64,000 bases of DNA from Desulfamplus magnetovallimortis (lineage in GTDB: Bacteria; Desulfobacterota; Desulfobacteria; Desulfobacterales; Desulfobacteraceae), in assembly GCF_900170035.1 (NCBI RefSeq), contig NZ_LT828551.1:1811-65810 (forward strand), given 5' to 3'. The position numbers and the translations under genes are program-made. Below, in pieces: positions 7,146 through 16,304 of the stretch (position 1 is its first letter; every line of letters starts with the position of its first letter). A model generated the notes under the pieces. The model saw only the letters and a program-made list of their open reading frames with translations. It was not told the DNA's origin and ran no database searches.

Positions 7146-8828
7146 ATGTCAGAAGATACCAAAAAAGTAATCTACTCCATGATCAAGGTGAGTAAGTTCT
7201 ACGACAAGAAGCCCGTTATCAAGGATGTCTCACTCTCCTATTTTTACGGTGCAAAAATAGGCGTACTTGGACTTAACGGTTCCGGAAAAAGCTCCCTGCT
7301 TAAAATCATGGCAGGTGTGGACAAGGAGTATAATGGAGAAACCATTCTATCCAAAGGATTTTCCGTGGGATATCTTGAACAGGAACCACTGCTTGATGAA
7401 AACCGAACAGTAAAAGAGATTGTTGAACAGGGTGTTCAAGAGACTGTTGATCTCATAAATGAGTATGAAGCCATAAGCGAAAAATTTGCAGAACCCATGT
7501 CTGATGAAGAGATGGATAAACTCATCCAGCGCCAGGGAGAGCTTCAGGACAAACTTGACCATATCAACGCCTGGGATCTTGACTCACGTCTTAAAATGGC
7601 AATGGATGCACTGAGATGCCCGCCGGAAGATACCCCTGTCAATATAATTTCAGGCGGTGAAAAGCGACGTGTGGCACTTTGCCGTCTTCTTCTCCAGAAA
7701 CCTGATATCCTGCTGCTTGATGAGCCTACCAACCACCTTGACGCCGCTTCTGTTGCATGGCTTGAACAGCATTTGAGTCAATATGAAGGAACAGTTATTG
7801 CCGTAACCCATGACCGCTATTTCTTAGACAATGTGGCAGGCTGGATACTGGAGCTTGACAGAGGAGAGGGAATCCCCTGGAAGGGAAACTACTCCTCTTG
7901 GCTGGAACAGAAACAAAACCGCCTGAAAAATGAAGAAAAAAAGGAGAGCAAACGTCAGAAGACACTTGAAAGGGAGCTTGAATGGATACGAATGTCCCCC
8001 AAGGGTAAACGCTCCAAATCAAAGGCAAGGCTATCATCCTATGATGAACTTCTAAAGCAAGCCGGTAAAGAGAGAGAACAGGATCTGGAAATTTTTATTC
8101 CACCAGGCCCAAGACTCGGGGACAAGGTTGTTATTGCCCAGGGAGTATCAAAGGCATTTGGGGAGAAGCTTCTTGTGGAAGATATGAGCTTTATCATTCC
8201 ACCAGGAGGAATCATAGGCGTTGTAGGTCCAAATGGGGCAGGTAAATCAACTCTTTTTAACATGATAACATCAAAAGAGAAACCAGATGCAGGAACCATT
8301 GAACTTGGAGAGACAGTAAAAATTGCCTATGTTGATCAGGATAGAAATATACTTGACCCTGAAAAGACAATTTGGGAAGTGATTTCAGGCAGTAATGAGA
8401 CCATCTCCCTTGGCGGAAGAGAAGTAAACTCCCGTGCCTATGTCTCCAAATTCAACTTTTCAGGTTCAGATCAGCAAAAAAAGGTCGGAGTTCTGTCAGG
8501 AGGAGAGAGAAACCGTGTTCATCTGGCAAGAATGCTGAAAGAAGAGGCAAATCTTCTGCTTCTTGATGAGCCAACCAACGACCTTGATGTCAACACCCTT
8601 CGGGCACTTGAAGATGCCCTTGAAAACTTTGCAGGATGTGCAGTTGTGATAAGCCATGACAGATGGTTCCTTGACAGAATAGCAACCCATATCCTGGCCT
8701 TTGAGGGTGACAGCACCACGGTATTCTTTGAAGGAAGCTACACTGACTACGAAAAAGACAGAAAAAAACGCCTTGGCATCAGTGCTGATCAGCCTGAAAG
8801 AATAAAATACAGGCATCTTACCCGATAG
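7146..8828 (+). CDS. ettA: EttA-type ABC-F translation factor
   Basis: This 560-residue soluble protein has two ABC domains and no membrane segments. The first domain has Walker A GLNGSGKSS (about 42-50), signature SGGEKRRVALCRLL and Walker B ILLLDEPTNHLDA. The second has GPNGAGKST, LSGGERNRVHLARML and LLLLDEPTNDLDV. Between them lies the basic linker with RMSPKGKRSKSKARLSSYDE, typical of EttA. EttA binds the ribosomal E site and gates the first elongation steps according to ADP/ATP ratio. Length and N-terminus match the family. It appears monocistronic, with tandem repeat K upstream and a strong terminator at 9009. Confidence 0.93.
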   Translation: MSEDTKKVIYSMIKVSKFYDKKPVIKDVSLSYFYGAKIGVLGLNGSGKSSLLKIMAGVDKEYNGETILSKGFSVGYLEQEPLLDENRTVKEIVEQGVQETVDLINEYEAISEKFAEPMSDEEMDKLIQRQGELQDKLDHINAWDLDSRLKMAMDALRCPPEDTPVNIISGGEKRRVALCRLLLQKPDILLLDEPTNHLDAASVAWLEQHLSQYEGTVIAVTHDRYFLDNVAGWILELDRGEGIPWKGNYSSWLEQKQNRLKNEEKKESKRQKTLERELEWIRMSPKGKRSKSKARLSSYDELLKQAGKEREQDLEIFIPPGPRLGDKVVIAQGVSKAFGEKLLVEDMSFIIPPGGIIGVVGPNGAGKSTLFNMITSKEKPDAGTIELGETVKIAYVDQDRNILDPEKTIWEVISGSNETISLGGREVNSRAYVSKFNFSGSDQQKKVGVLSGGERNRVHLARMLKEEANLLLLDEPTNDLDVNTLRALEDALENFAGCAVVISHDRWFLDRIATHILAFEGDSTTVFFEGSYTDYEKDRKKRLGISADQPERIKYRHLTR

Positions 8829-8842
8829 ATGCAGATAATTAA

Positions 8843-8949
8843 GGCATGTTTCATTTTCCGGTTTACGCTTTCTTGAAGCATAGCCCCCATTTTTCGAGCA
8901 GCTCACCCCAAAAAGTGTAAAGTACTTTTGAGTTGATATGAAAAATGTC
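8843..8949. mobile_element. MITE-like element, family A copy 2
   Basis: This 107-bp copy starts GGCATGTTTCATTTTCC and ends GATATGAAAAATGTC. The inner conserved motifs are GTTTACGCTTTCT and AAGTGTAAAGTACTTTTG. The flanks ATAATTAA (8835-8842) and AAAATTAA (8950-8957) match at 7 of 8 positions, consistent with an aged 8-bp target duplication. It lies 15 bp after the ettA stop. Confidence 0.78.
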
Positions 8950-9008
8950 AAAATTAACATGAAATAAATTCAATAAGTTACAAAAAAATAAACGAGTCAT
9001 AAGGATAT

Positions 9009-9040
9009 GAGGCAGGATTATGTAATCCTGCCTCTTTTTT
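9009..9040 (+). terminator. Rho-independent terminator after ettA
   Basis: GAGGCAGGATTA and TAATCCTGCCTC form a perfect 12-bp stem around TG, followed by TTTTTT. The remaining spacer to prfC (9041-9160) shows nothing else. Confidence 0.88.
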
Positions 9041-9160
9041 GAACAATTGATGAATTCCGCAATAGAGATCTTATGCGACCCTGTTTTTTTAATATTTAAT
9101 TGATTAATTATCCTGAATGATTTATAAAACTCACTTTACTGAAAATAGCAATAGAACCCT

Positions 9161-10870
9161 ATGGAAACCATGAACCCCGATTCAGCAACCCTAAATAGCG
9201 ACGCAGACTCAGAGCCCCTTATTCACCCCACAGATTCAGAGCAATCAAGTCAAACCTTTGAATCCACCCCCAAAAAGACCAGAAGTGATGTTCGGACACT
9301 CAGGGAGATCGGCAGACGCAGAACATTTGCCATAATAAGCCATCCCGATGCAGGCAAGACAACACTGACTGAAAAGCTTCTTCTTTTTGGCGGTGCAATC
9401 AAGCAGGCAGGCGCTGTGAAATCCAGGAAAACCGAACGAAAAGCCACAAGTGACTTTCTCTCCATAGAACAGGAGAGAGGCATCAGCGTATCCTCTTCCG
9501 TAATGAAATTTAACTACAAAGGCTATGAAGTAAACCTTCTGGATACCCCGGGCCACAAGGATTTTTCCGAAGATACCTACCGCGTACTCACAGCAGTTGA
9601 CTGTGCAGTCATGATAATTGACAGTGCAAAAGGAGTGGAGCCACAGACCCGAAAACTTATGGAGGTCTGCCGGATGCGCAACACCCCCATCATAACATTT
9701 ATCAACAAGCTTGATCGGGAGGGCATGGATCCACTATCTCTTTTTGAGGATGTGGAAGATAAACTCCAGATTGAGTGTACCCCCATAACCTGGCCAATTG
9801 GCATGGGAAAACGATTTAAAGGGGTATATCATCTCCAGAAACACTCGCTTGGACTCTTTGCCCCAGGATATTCACCAAAGGATGGAGACGGCATTCTTAT
9901 CAATGATCTTGACGATCCTCTGCTTGATAAAAGCCTTGGAAAACAGGCCGAAGAACTTAGGGATGATATTGAACTTATTGAAGGAGCATCTGACCCCTTC
10001 AACATGGAAGAGTACCTTAAAGGCTCCCAGACACCTGTATTTTTCGGAAGTGCCATCAACAATTTCGGTGTACGGGAGATGCTTGACTCTTTTGTGGAAA
10101 TGGCTCCACCACCTGGCATCCGAAAGGCATCAACAAGGGATGTTGCACCGGATGAACCTGCATTTACAGGGTTTACATTTAAAATACAGGCCAATATGGA
10201 TCCCGCACACAGGGACAGAATAGCCTTTTTCCGCATATGCTCAGGAAAGTTCACACGTGGTATGAAGGTACGTCACCACAGAATCAACAAAGATGTAATT
10301 CTATCCAACGCAACAATATTCATGGCACAGGAGAGAAGTAACATTGATGAAGCCTATCCCGGGGATATCATAGGCATCCATAACCACGGCACCATAAAAA
10401 TTGGCGATACCTTCACAGAAAAGGAACCGCTTAAATTCCTGGGAATCCCAAGCTTTGCCCCTGAACACTTCAGGCGGGTACTTCTTAAAAACCCCATGAA
10501 GACAAAAGCTCTTCAAAAAGGACTCCTGCAGCTTGCTGAAGAGGGTACAATCCAGGTATTCAGGCCAAAGATAAACAATGATTATATCCTTGGCGCAGTT
10601 GGTGTACTCCAGTTTGACGTCACCATGGCAAGACTTGCTGCCGAGTACAATGTTGATGCCGCCCATGAACCGGTTGATCTTTCTGTGGCAAGATGGATTA
10701 CCTGTGAAAACGAAGCAAAACTTAAGGAGTTCATCCGCAAAAACGAAGCATCAATTGCAATAGATTCAGAGGGTTGGATAACTTTTCTTACTACCAGCGA
10801 ATACCAGCTCGGCTTTGCAATTGAAGCATGGCCGGATATAAAATTTCATAAAACAAGGGAATATAACTAA
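9161..10870 (+). CDS. prfC: Peptide chain release factor 3
   Basis: This 569-residue translational GTPase recycles RF1/RF2 after termination. G1 is [10 protein letters not shown] (about 60-69), followed by [15 protein letters not shown] (switch I), G3 [16 protein letters not shown] and G4 NKLDRE. The RF3-specific C-terminal domain ends [20 protein letters not shown]. The first 45 or so residues are an acidic, serine-rich extension not found in the typical 525-residue RF3. A later start at Met4 would not remove it, so the extension is probably real, although an internal start cannot be excluded. Two family C hairpin repeats follow the stop. Confidence 0.95.
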   Translation: METMNPDSATLNSDADSEPLIHPTDSEQSSQTFESTPKKTRSDVRTLREIGRRRTFAIISHPDAGKTTLTEKLLLFGGAIKQAGAVKSRKTERKATSDFLSIEQERGISVSSSVMKFNYKGYEVNLLDTPGHKDFSEDTYRVLTAVDCAVMIIDSAKGVEPQTRKLMEVCRMRNTPIITFINKLDREGMDPLSLFEDVEDKLQIECTPITWPIGMGKRFKGVYHLQKHSLGLFAPGYSPKDGDGILINDLDDPLLDKSLGKQAEELRDDIELIEGASDPFNMEEYLKGSQTPVFFGSAINNFGVREMLDSFVEMAPPPGIRKASTRDVAPDEPAFTGFTFKIQANMDPAHRDRIAFFRICSGKFTRGMKVRHHRINKDVILSNATIFMAQERSNIDEAYPGDIIGIHNHGTIKIGDTFTEKEPLKFLGIPSFAPEHFRRVLLKNPMKTKALQKGLLQLAEEGTIQVFRPKINNDYILGAVGVLQFDVTMARLAAEYNVDAAHEPVDLSVARWITCENEAKLKEFIRKNEASIAIDSEGWITFLTTSEYQLGFAIEAWPDIKFHKTREYN

Positions 10871-10872
10871 AC

Positions 10873-10995
10873 GGGCATGATTGCGTATCAATCGCCCCCA
10901 AGTATAAAAATGATAGTCATTTTCCTGGTAAAGGGGCATGATTGATTACGTATCAATCACCCCCAAATATAGAAACGATAGTCATTTTCATGCTA
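10873..10995. repeat. Two tandem family C hairpin repeats
   Basis: Two units of about 60 bp share GGGCATGATTG, TATCAATC(G/A)CCCCCAA and GATAGTCATTTTC. The inner arms are imperfect hairpins. The same scaffold (GTAAA ... ATGG ... CCACCCCCGAATAT ... CATTTTCACG) forms the array at 12731-12997. They fill the prfC-serA spacer up to the serA ribosome-binding site. Confidence 0.7.
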
Positions 10996-11018
10996 AAATA
11001 GATAAAGGAGACAGAAAG

Positions 11019-12599
11019 ATGAAAGTTCTTGTCAGTGACAAGATGGGTGAAGCAGGTCTTGATATATTCAGGAATGAAGAGGGAATTGAATTAGATGTAA
11101 AAACAGGCCTTTCTCCTGAAGAACTAAAGGAGATAATCGGTCAGTATGATGGTCTTGCCATACGAAGCGCCACAAAGGTAACGAGCGACATTATAAATGC
11201 TGCCACCAATCTAAAAGTAATTGGAAGAGCAGGTATAGGGCTTGATAATGTGGATATTCCGGCTGCCACCCAGAAAGGTATCGCAGTCATGAATACTCCT
11301 GGCGGTAACACCAGAACCACAGCAGAACATGCCATTGCCATGATGATGTCCCTGACCCGCAATATTCCCCAGGGTACAGCCACTCTCAAGCAGTCTCTTT
11401 GGGAAAAGAAAAATCTCCAGGGACGTGAACTTTTCGACAAAACCCTTGGGCTTATTGGATTTGGAAATATTGGTTCTATTGTTGCTTCCCTTGCCCAGGG
11501 TCTTAAAATGAAAGTCATTATATTTGACCCCAATGTAACTTGCGAGCACATTGAAAAGTCTGGATATGAGTGTGTAACCTTAGAAGAGCTCTACCAGCGT
11601 TCTGACTACATAACAATTCATGTGCCAAAACTTGAAAGCACAACCAACCTTCTCAACAAGGCAGCCTTTGAAATGATGAAACAGGGGGTTATGATCATCA
11701 ACTGCGCAAGGGGTGGTATCATACACGAAGGGGATCTGTATGATGCAATTGTAAGTGGAAAGGTTGCAGGAGCCGCACTTGATGTATTTGAAACAGAGCC
11801 GCCAAAGGGCAATCCCCTATTGACACTTGACAGAGTTATTGCAACACCTCATCTTGGAGCATCAACCCAGGAGGCCCAGACCAATGTAGCGGTTGCTGTG
11901 GCAAATCAGATCATTGCCTATCTTAAATACAATACCATTATAAATGCCGTAAATGTTCCATCAGTAACTGGAGAGCTGTTAAAAAAGCTTCAGCCCTATC
12001 TCTACCTTGCAGAACGCATTGGAAAAATGCACACATTCATGACCCAGGGGCCCATCAAAGAGATCAACATTGAGTATGCCGGCAATTTTATGGATCTGGA
12101 TCTCAAACCTGTAACCCTTGCTGCTGTCCGTGGTATTCTTACTCCGCTTGTCAAGTATGAAGTAAACTCGGTCAATGCCAATGCACTTGCAAGGAATATG
12201 GGCATAAAAATATCTGAAAGTACAAGTCAGGAGAGCGCCCACTACATTAACCTAATCCGTATGCAGGTTACCTATGAAGATGGAACAAACCTTATTTCAG
12301 GAACCATCTTTGGAAAGGATGACGCAAGAATCATCAGAATCAACAAGTTCCGTCTTGAAGTGGTGCCAGAAGGATATCTCTCCCTTATCCATAACAAAGA
12401 TGTTCCTGGAGCCATCGGAGACATAGGAACATGCCTTGGCAAGCACAACATAAATATCGGAAGAATGATGGTCGGCAGGGAAGATGATGGAGACCGCAAT
12501 ATTATTTTCATCAGAACTGATACTCCTGTATCGGAAGAGGTCTCCAATGAGATTGAATCCCTTGACAAAGTTCATTCAATAATAAATTTTGAATTTTAG
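11019..12599 (+). CDS. serA: D-3-phosphoglycerate dehydrogenase
   Basis: This 526-residue enzyme is the first of phosphorylated serine synthesis (3-phosphoglycerate to 3-phosphohydroxypyruvate, NAD-dependent). The start at 11019 (MKVLVSDKMGEAGLDIF) follows AAAGGAG with good spacing; the upstream in-frame extension lies in a repeat. Visible motifs are GRAGIGLDNVD, NAD-binding GFGNIGSIVA, catalytic CARGGIIHEGDL and TPHLGASTQEA. An intervening ASB domain and a C-terminal ACT domain (DVPGAIGDIGTCLGKHNINI) follow, so it is the long, ACT-regulated type. Serine feeds one-carbon units to tetrahydrofolate, which links it to the C1 genes near 55 kb. Confidence 0.95.
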   Translation: MKVLVSDKMGEAGLDIFRNEEGIELDVKTGLSPEELKEIIGQYDGLAIRSATKVTSDIINAATNLKVIGRAGIGLDNVDIPAATQKGIAVMNTPGGNTRTTAEHAIAMMMSLTRNIPQGTATLKQSLWEKKNLQGRELFDKTLGLIGFGNIGSIVASLAQGLKMKVIIFDPNVTCEHIEKSGYECVTLEELYQRSDYITIHVPKLESTTNLLNKAAFEMMKQGVMIINCARGGIIHEGDLYDAIVSGKVAGAALDVFETEPPKGNPLLTLDRVIATPHLGASTQEAQTNVAVAVANQIIAYLKYNTIINAVNVPSVTGELLKKLQPYLYLAERIGKMHTFMTQGPIKEINIEYAGNFMDLDLKPVTLAAVRGILTPLVKYEVNSVNANALARNMGIKISESTSQESAHYINLIRMQVTYEDGTNLISGTIFGKDDARIIRINKFRLEVVPEGYLSLIHNKDVPGAIGDIGTCLGKHNINIGRMMVGREDDGDRNIIFIRTDTPVSEEVSNEIESLDKVHSIINFEF

Positions 12600-12651
12600 A
12601 ACTATACTTGATGCCCCTGTAAAAAGTCCAAACAGGCCAATTTGCTATTAA

Positions 12652-12729
12652 CTCAAAATAGACATCTTATTGCTTTTTCAGAAGTTATTGCATTTGTCTG
12701 AATCAGGATAAAAAGGATGTTCAGGATAG
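12652..12729 (+). mobile_element. Truncated family B element (B1)
   Basis: CTCAAAATAGACATCTTATT through CAGGATAG matches the left 80 bp of the 174-bp elements at 17641 and 40321. The right half is missing and the family C array begins at once. It is nested inside family H. Confidence 0.8.
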
Positions 12730-12730
12730 T

Positions 12731-12997
12731 CATTTTCACGGTAAACGGTCATGGCTGCCAGCCAGCCACCCCGGAATATTGAAAATTGTATCCATTTCCA
12801 CGGTAAACGGTCATGGCCGGCATCCAGCCCCCTCGAATATGGAAATTTGTATCTATTTCCACGGTAAACGGATATGGCTGTGACTCAGCCACCCCCGAAT
12901 ATGAAAATTTGTATCCATTTTCACGGTAAACCCTCATGGCCAAATGATATTTCGGCCACCCCCGATCATGAAAACAGAATGTGTTTTCACGGTAAAA
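12731..12997. repeat. Family C tandem array, four units of 61-66 bp
   Basis: The motif CACGGTAAAC recurs at about 12737, 12799, 12860, 12922 and 12988. Between copies are hairpin arms (ATGGCTG ... CAGCCAC) whose sequence changes while pairing is kept. The array fills the serA-rsmE spacer. A minus-strand open frame here is only a translation of the repeats. Confidence 0.85.
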
Positions 12998-13098
12998 AAA
13001 CTGCAATCGGACTTTTTACGACCCATCATACTAAAGCAAGCATGGCCGGATGAAAATCCGGCCAAATAGACTAAAAATACAGGACAAAACCAGCCAAA

Positions 13099-13833
13099 AT
13101 GAACATGATTATCCTTTTCCAAAGTGATTTCACAGGACCGGAGACCATTACGCTCTGGGGTAGAAGAAAAGCCCACCTTGAAAATGTAAACCGCGTAAAG
13201 CCAGGGGATACATTGAAAGTGGGGCTGCTCAATCACCAGATGGGAAAAGGCACAGTAACTTCCATCTCAGAAGACTCAATTCAAATGAGTGTTGACCTGA
13301 CATATGCCCCCCCTCTTCCCCTACCTCTGACCCTTATTCTTGCACTGCCACGTCCCAAAATGCTTAAACGGATACTACAGACAACAGCCTCCCTTGGGAT
13401 AAAGGAGATATATCTTATAAATACATGGCGTGTTGAAAAAAGCTTCTGGTCTTCTCCGCTTCTCTATCAGAAAAACCTTGAAAAAGAGCTGATACTTGGA
13501 CTGGAACAGGCAAAAGACACTCTTTTGCCCAAAATACATCTCAAGCGGCTGTTTATGCCATTTATCACAGAAGATTTACCAGATATTATTGAACAATCTT
13601 CCCAGATTGAATCCCCTCCCCTTCTTCTGACAACCCATCCAGGAGAACAACTGCCCCCATGTCCTGAAAAGGTCAAACAGCGCACAATCCTTGCCATGGG
13701 CCCTGAAGGCGGATTTATTGACAAGGAAATTGCATCTCTTGAAAAAGCTGGTTTTAAAACAGTACAGCTTGGCAACAGAATATTAAGACTTGAAACAGCC
13801 ATTCCTTATGTGACAGCCAGACTTTTTAAGTAG
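13099..13833 (+). CDS. rsmE: 16S rRNA (uracil1498-N3)-methyltransferase RsmE
   Basis: This 244-residue SPOUT methyltransferase modifies U1498 of 16S rRNA in the 30S subunit. The N-terminal PUA-like part contains HLENVNRVKPGDTL. The C-terminal knot has the signatures AMGPEGGFIDKEI and LGNRILRLETAIPYV, which bind S-adenosylmethionine. Length matches the family. The ATG at 13099 opens MNMIILFQSD; a second ATG two codons on is also possible. It is monocistronic between repeat blocks. Confidence 0.93.
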   Translation: MNMIILFQSDFTGPETITLWGRRKAHLENVNRVKPGDTLKVGLLNHQMGKGTVTSISEDSIQMSVDLTYAPPLPLPLTLILALPRPKMLKRILQTTASLGIKEIYLINTWRVEKSFWSSPLLYQKNLEKELILGLEQAKDTLLPKIHLKRLFMPFITEDLPDIIEQSSQIESPPLLLTTHPGEQLPPCPEKVKQRTILAMGPEGGFIDKEIASLEKAGFKTVQLGNRILRLETAIPYVTARLFK

Positions 13834-13904
13834 TTGTTGCAAATAACTTGAAATGCTCAAAAATCGGGCTGATCATTTTTTATATATTAACACAATTATT
13901 AGAT

Positions 13905-14130
13905 ACCCAGACATTACTATAGATTTCCAGAAAAACATTTTGGCATTTCAACTTTTGAAAGGGTAGTCACAAAGGGATGCCCCTACTGTATTGTCAAAGC
14001 TAAAAATTAGGGTTCGGTTAATTGTAGAGACAAGCCATGCCTTGTCTCTACGTTGCAGATAAGCCTAAAATTAAGTGTTGGCAGTGCACTACATTACGAT
14101 TGCCGATTTCATTATCTGGAAAACTATTAT
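13905..14130. repeat. Family J repeat with nested palindrome I1
   Basis: ACTATAGATTTCCAGAAAAA, then TTTCAACTTTTGAAAGGG, AGGGATGCCCCTACTGTA and finally CGATTTCATTATCTGGAAAA align with blocks at 20590-20808. The H insertion present there is absent here, so this copy represents the empty site. Within it, 14024-14051 is a near-perfect palindrome (GTAGAGACAAG facing CTTGTCTCTAC) that recurs at 55594-55621. This covers most of the spacer 13834-14149. Confidence 0.65.
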
Positions 14131-14149
14131 CATAAACAGGATATAAAAA

Positions 14150-14338
14150 ATGACAAAAAAAAAGATTGTCTCACAAAATCCCAAAACAGACCCTGAACGT
14201 CAAATGGCCTTTGAAAGCCTTCCACCCCATATAAAGAACAGTATGGATGAAACGGAAAAAGAGCTTTTTCTCCATGCAGAAGAGTGGCCGGAATCAATGT
14301 TCAAGAAACTTGAAGAATTCATAGTCTCAAGAGAGTAA
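14150..14338 (+). CDS. Small acidic hypothetical protein
   Basis: A 62-residue frame beginning MTKKKIVSQNPKTDPERQM and containing LPPHIKNSMDETEKELFLHA. It has a basic N-terminus, an acidic amphipathic C-terminus and no membrane segment. I do not recognise it. The ATG follows AGGATATAAAAA. The codon pattern looks coding, and it lies 72 bp before the chemoreceptor gene in the same direction, so the two may be co-transcribed. Confidence 0.5.
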   Translation: MTKKKIVSQNPKTDPERQMAFESLPPHIKNSMDETEKELFLHAEEWPESMFKKLEEFIVSRE

Positions 14339-14410
14339 TTCTTTACCCCTCTTGGTTTTAGTGTTAAAACCATCTCACTAAATACTAAACCCCAAAAAGG
14401 ATAATTAATA

Positions 14411-16129
14411 ATGGATTTTAAAAAAATCAGTATCAAATGGAAAATTTTTGGAATTGTCCTGGCAGGCCCCATTGCAGTAGCTTTGATACTTGCGGTTCAA
14501 AGGGTTAATGATATCAGGGTATGGGCTGAAAAATCCACCATTGAGAAGAGCCGCGCTGTGGTTCTTATGGCAGAAGCCGGCAGAAATGAGATGGCGTCAA
14601 AACTTAAGCTGGGGATAATGAAGCCTTTCAAGGAGATTGATAAAAGTAAAATTGTGGAGGCTGTTCCCATAATAACTGCAATTCACATGGCAAAAATCAA
14701 TGCTGAAAAGGCAGGATATGAATTCAGGGTTCCAAAATTCAATCCCAGAAACCCCCAAAACACTCCCACAGAACTTGAGAGCGCCATACTTAAGGAGATA
14801 AGCAATAATAATCTGGAAGAAAAAATTGTTATTGAAAAAGATCAAATCCGCTACTTTAAACCTGTACGCCTAACAAAGGAGTGCCTCTTCTGTCATGGAA
14901 ATCCAAAGGGACAAAAAGATCCAACAGGAGGCACAATGGAAGGCTGGAAAGAGGGAGAAATCCATGGAGCATTTGAGATAATAACCTCCCTTGATGCTGC
15001 CAATGAAGCTGTCTCAAAGGCCAGGCTGACAATTACCCTCTGGACATCTTCAATCCTTATTGTAATTAGTCTTATGGTGTGGCTGCTTATCAGAATAAAC
15101 CTTGTGAAACCCCTTGAAACTTCAAGAGAGTTTATCAAAAAAATCAGCAAGGGAGATTTGACCGACAGCATTCAAGAGAGTTCAAAGGATGAATTTGGCG
15201 AAATGTTTCACAACCTCAATGAGATGGCAGCAAACCTCAGAAGCATGATGACGGAGATATCCGGAAACAGCCAGGTTCTGTTCAACTCATCAAGCGGGCT
15301 TCAGGCCATTGCCGATTCATTATCTTCGGGTTCTGAAAAGACATCCGGTAATGCAAATACCGTGGCTGTTGCAGCAGAAGAGATGAGTGCCAACATGAAC
15401 TCTGTTGCTGCTGCTATGGAACAGGCATCCACAAATATCAGCATTGTTGCAACATCGGCAGAAGACATTACAAGAAATATTCACACCATCTCAAACAACT
15501 CAGATAAAGCAAGGGAAATTACCCTTAAAGCTGTGAAACAGGCAATGACAGCATCGGAAAGGGTTGACAAGCTGGGCAAGGCTGCCACAGAAATCGGAAA
15601 GGTAACTGAATCCATAAGTGGCATTTCAGAGCAGACAAATCTTCTGGCACTAAATGCAACCATTGAAGCTGCAAGGGCTGGAGAGGCAGGAAAGGGTTTT
15701 GCTGTTGTTGCCAATGAGATAAAAGAGCTTGCCAAGCAGACATCTGAAGCCACAAGTGAAATCAATAACATGATTGAAGGTATCCAGAAATCCACCATGG
15801 AGACTGTAAAGGATATTGAAGAGATCTCGGATGTTATCAACAATGTTAACACAACGGTTTCAGAAATTGCTGTCTCTGTTGAGGAGCAGTCAAAAACCAC
15901 AAGCGAAATTGCAGAAAATGTAAGACAGGCATCTTTAGGAATAAGTGAAGTAAATGAAAATGTATCACAGACATCTGCAGTATCAGAAGAGATTGCCCGG
16001 GATATTTCAGATGTAAATGAGTCCGCCCAGGAGATGTCGTCAAACAGTGCCAGACTCAATGAAAAATCAGGTGAGCTGTATGAAATTTCCGAAAAGATGA
16101 AAGCAACTGTTAGTCAGTTTAAAATTTAG
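14411..16129 (+). CDS. Methyl-accepting chemotaxis protein with heme-motif sensor (DUF3365/Tll0287-like)
   Basis: This 572-residue receptor has a first transmembrane helix at about 12-30. A periplasmic sensor of about 170 residues follows, with a second helix at about 205-228. The sensor contains [20 protein letters not shown], a CxxCH heme c motif in the context of the Tll0287-like (DUF3365) family, suggesting redox, oxygen or ligand sensing through heme. A HAMP domain ([18 protein letters not shown]) and the signalling hairpin tip ([20 protein letters not shown]) follow. No CheB/CheR pentapeptide tail is seen. A ribosome-binding site (AAAAGGATAAT) precedes the ATG. A family D repeat follows the stop. 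Confidence 0.9.
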   Translation: MDFKKISIKWKIFGIVLAGPIAVALILAVQRVNDIRVWAEKSTIEKSRAVVLMAEAGRNEMASKLKLGIMKPFKEIDKSKIVEAVPIITAIHMAKINAEKAGYEFRVPKFNPRNPQNTPTELESAILKEISNNNLEEKIVIEKDQIRYFKPVRLTKECLFCHGNPKGQKDPTGGTMEGWKEGEIHGAFEIITSLDAANEAVSKARLTITLWTSSILIVISLMVWLLIRINLVKPLETSREFIKKISKGDLTDSIQESSKDEFGEMFHNLNEMAANLRSMMTEISGNSQVLFNSSSGLQAIADSLSSGSEKTSGNANTVAVAAEEMSANMNSVAAAMEQASTNISIVATSAEDITRNIHTISNNSDKAREITLKAVKQAMTASERVDKLGKAATEIGKVTESISGISEQTNLLALNATIEAARAGEAGKGFAVVANEIKELAKQTSEATSEINNMIEGIQKSTMETVKDIEEISDVINNVNTTVSEIAVSVEEQSKTTSEIAENVRQASLGISEVNENVSQTSAVSEEIARDISDVNESAQEMSSNSARLNEKSGELYEISEKMKATVSQFKI

Positions 16130-16146
16130 ATTCATAGTTGTGTTTT

Positions 16147-16222
16147 GAACTTAGCGCCCTTCGGGCGTGCTTTTCCATAACCACTTGCTTTTGCAGGATA
16201 AAAATGGAAATTCCTATACTAT
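16147..16222 (+). repeat. Family D repeat copy 1
   Basis: A 76-bp unit opening GAACTTAGCGCCCTTCGGGC and ending GGAAATTCCTATACTAT. It is 18 bp after the chemoreceptor stop. The first part folds as GCCC-TTCG-GGGC followed by CTTTTCC, resembling a UUCG-capped terminator. Two tandem copies lie at 28285-28437. Confidence 0.85.
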
Positions 16223-16304
16223 CAAGTTTTAACTGTCGAATTGGCAACCAATCCTCCCCCTCTCCGGCAACGGAAAGGGGGTAAAGGATTGGCAATGGTA
16301 AGAA

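Larger units (their letters stand above)
12608..13029. mobile_element. Family H element interrupted by nested repeats B1 and C
   Basis: The left end TTGATGCCCCTGTAAAAAGTCC and right end GGACTTTTTACGACCCATCA match the inverted ends of family H at 20629-20726 and 39883-40021. About 380 bp of other repeats separate them: a truncated family B copy and a four-unit family C array. The left segment reaches TTTGCTATTAA, where H2 continues, and B1 starts directly after. Flanks TATACTTG and CATACTAA share only 5 of 8 bases. Confidence 0.65.

Noticed and set aside
12749-13006. 85-codon minus-strand open frame between serA and rsmE
   Set aside because: Its sequence is translation of the family C tandem units; there is no ribosome-binding site or independent coding signal.
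14100-14108. Sigma-28-like GCCGATTT upstream of the chemoreceptor
   Set aside because: It lies in family J repeat sequence, has no -35 element, and differs in the other J copy.
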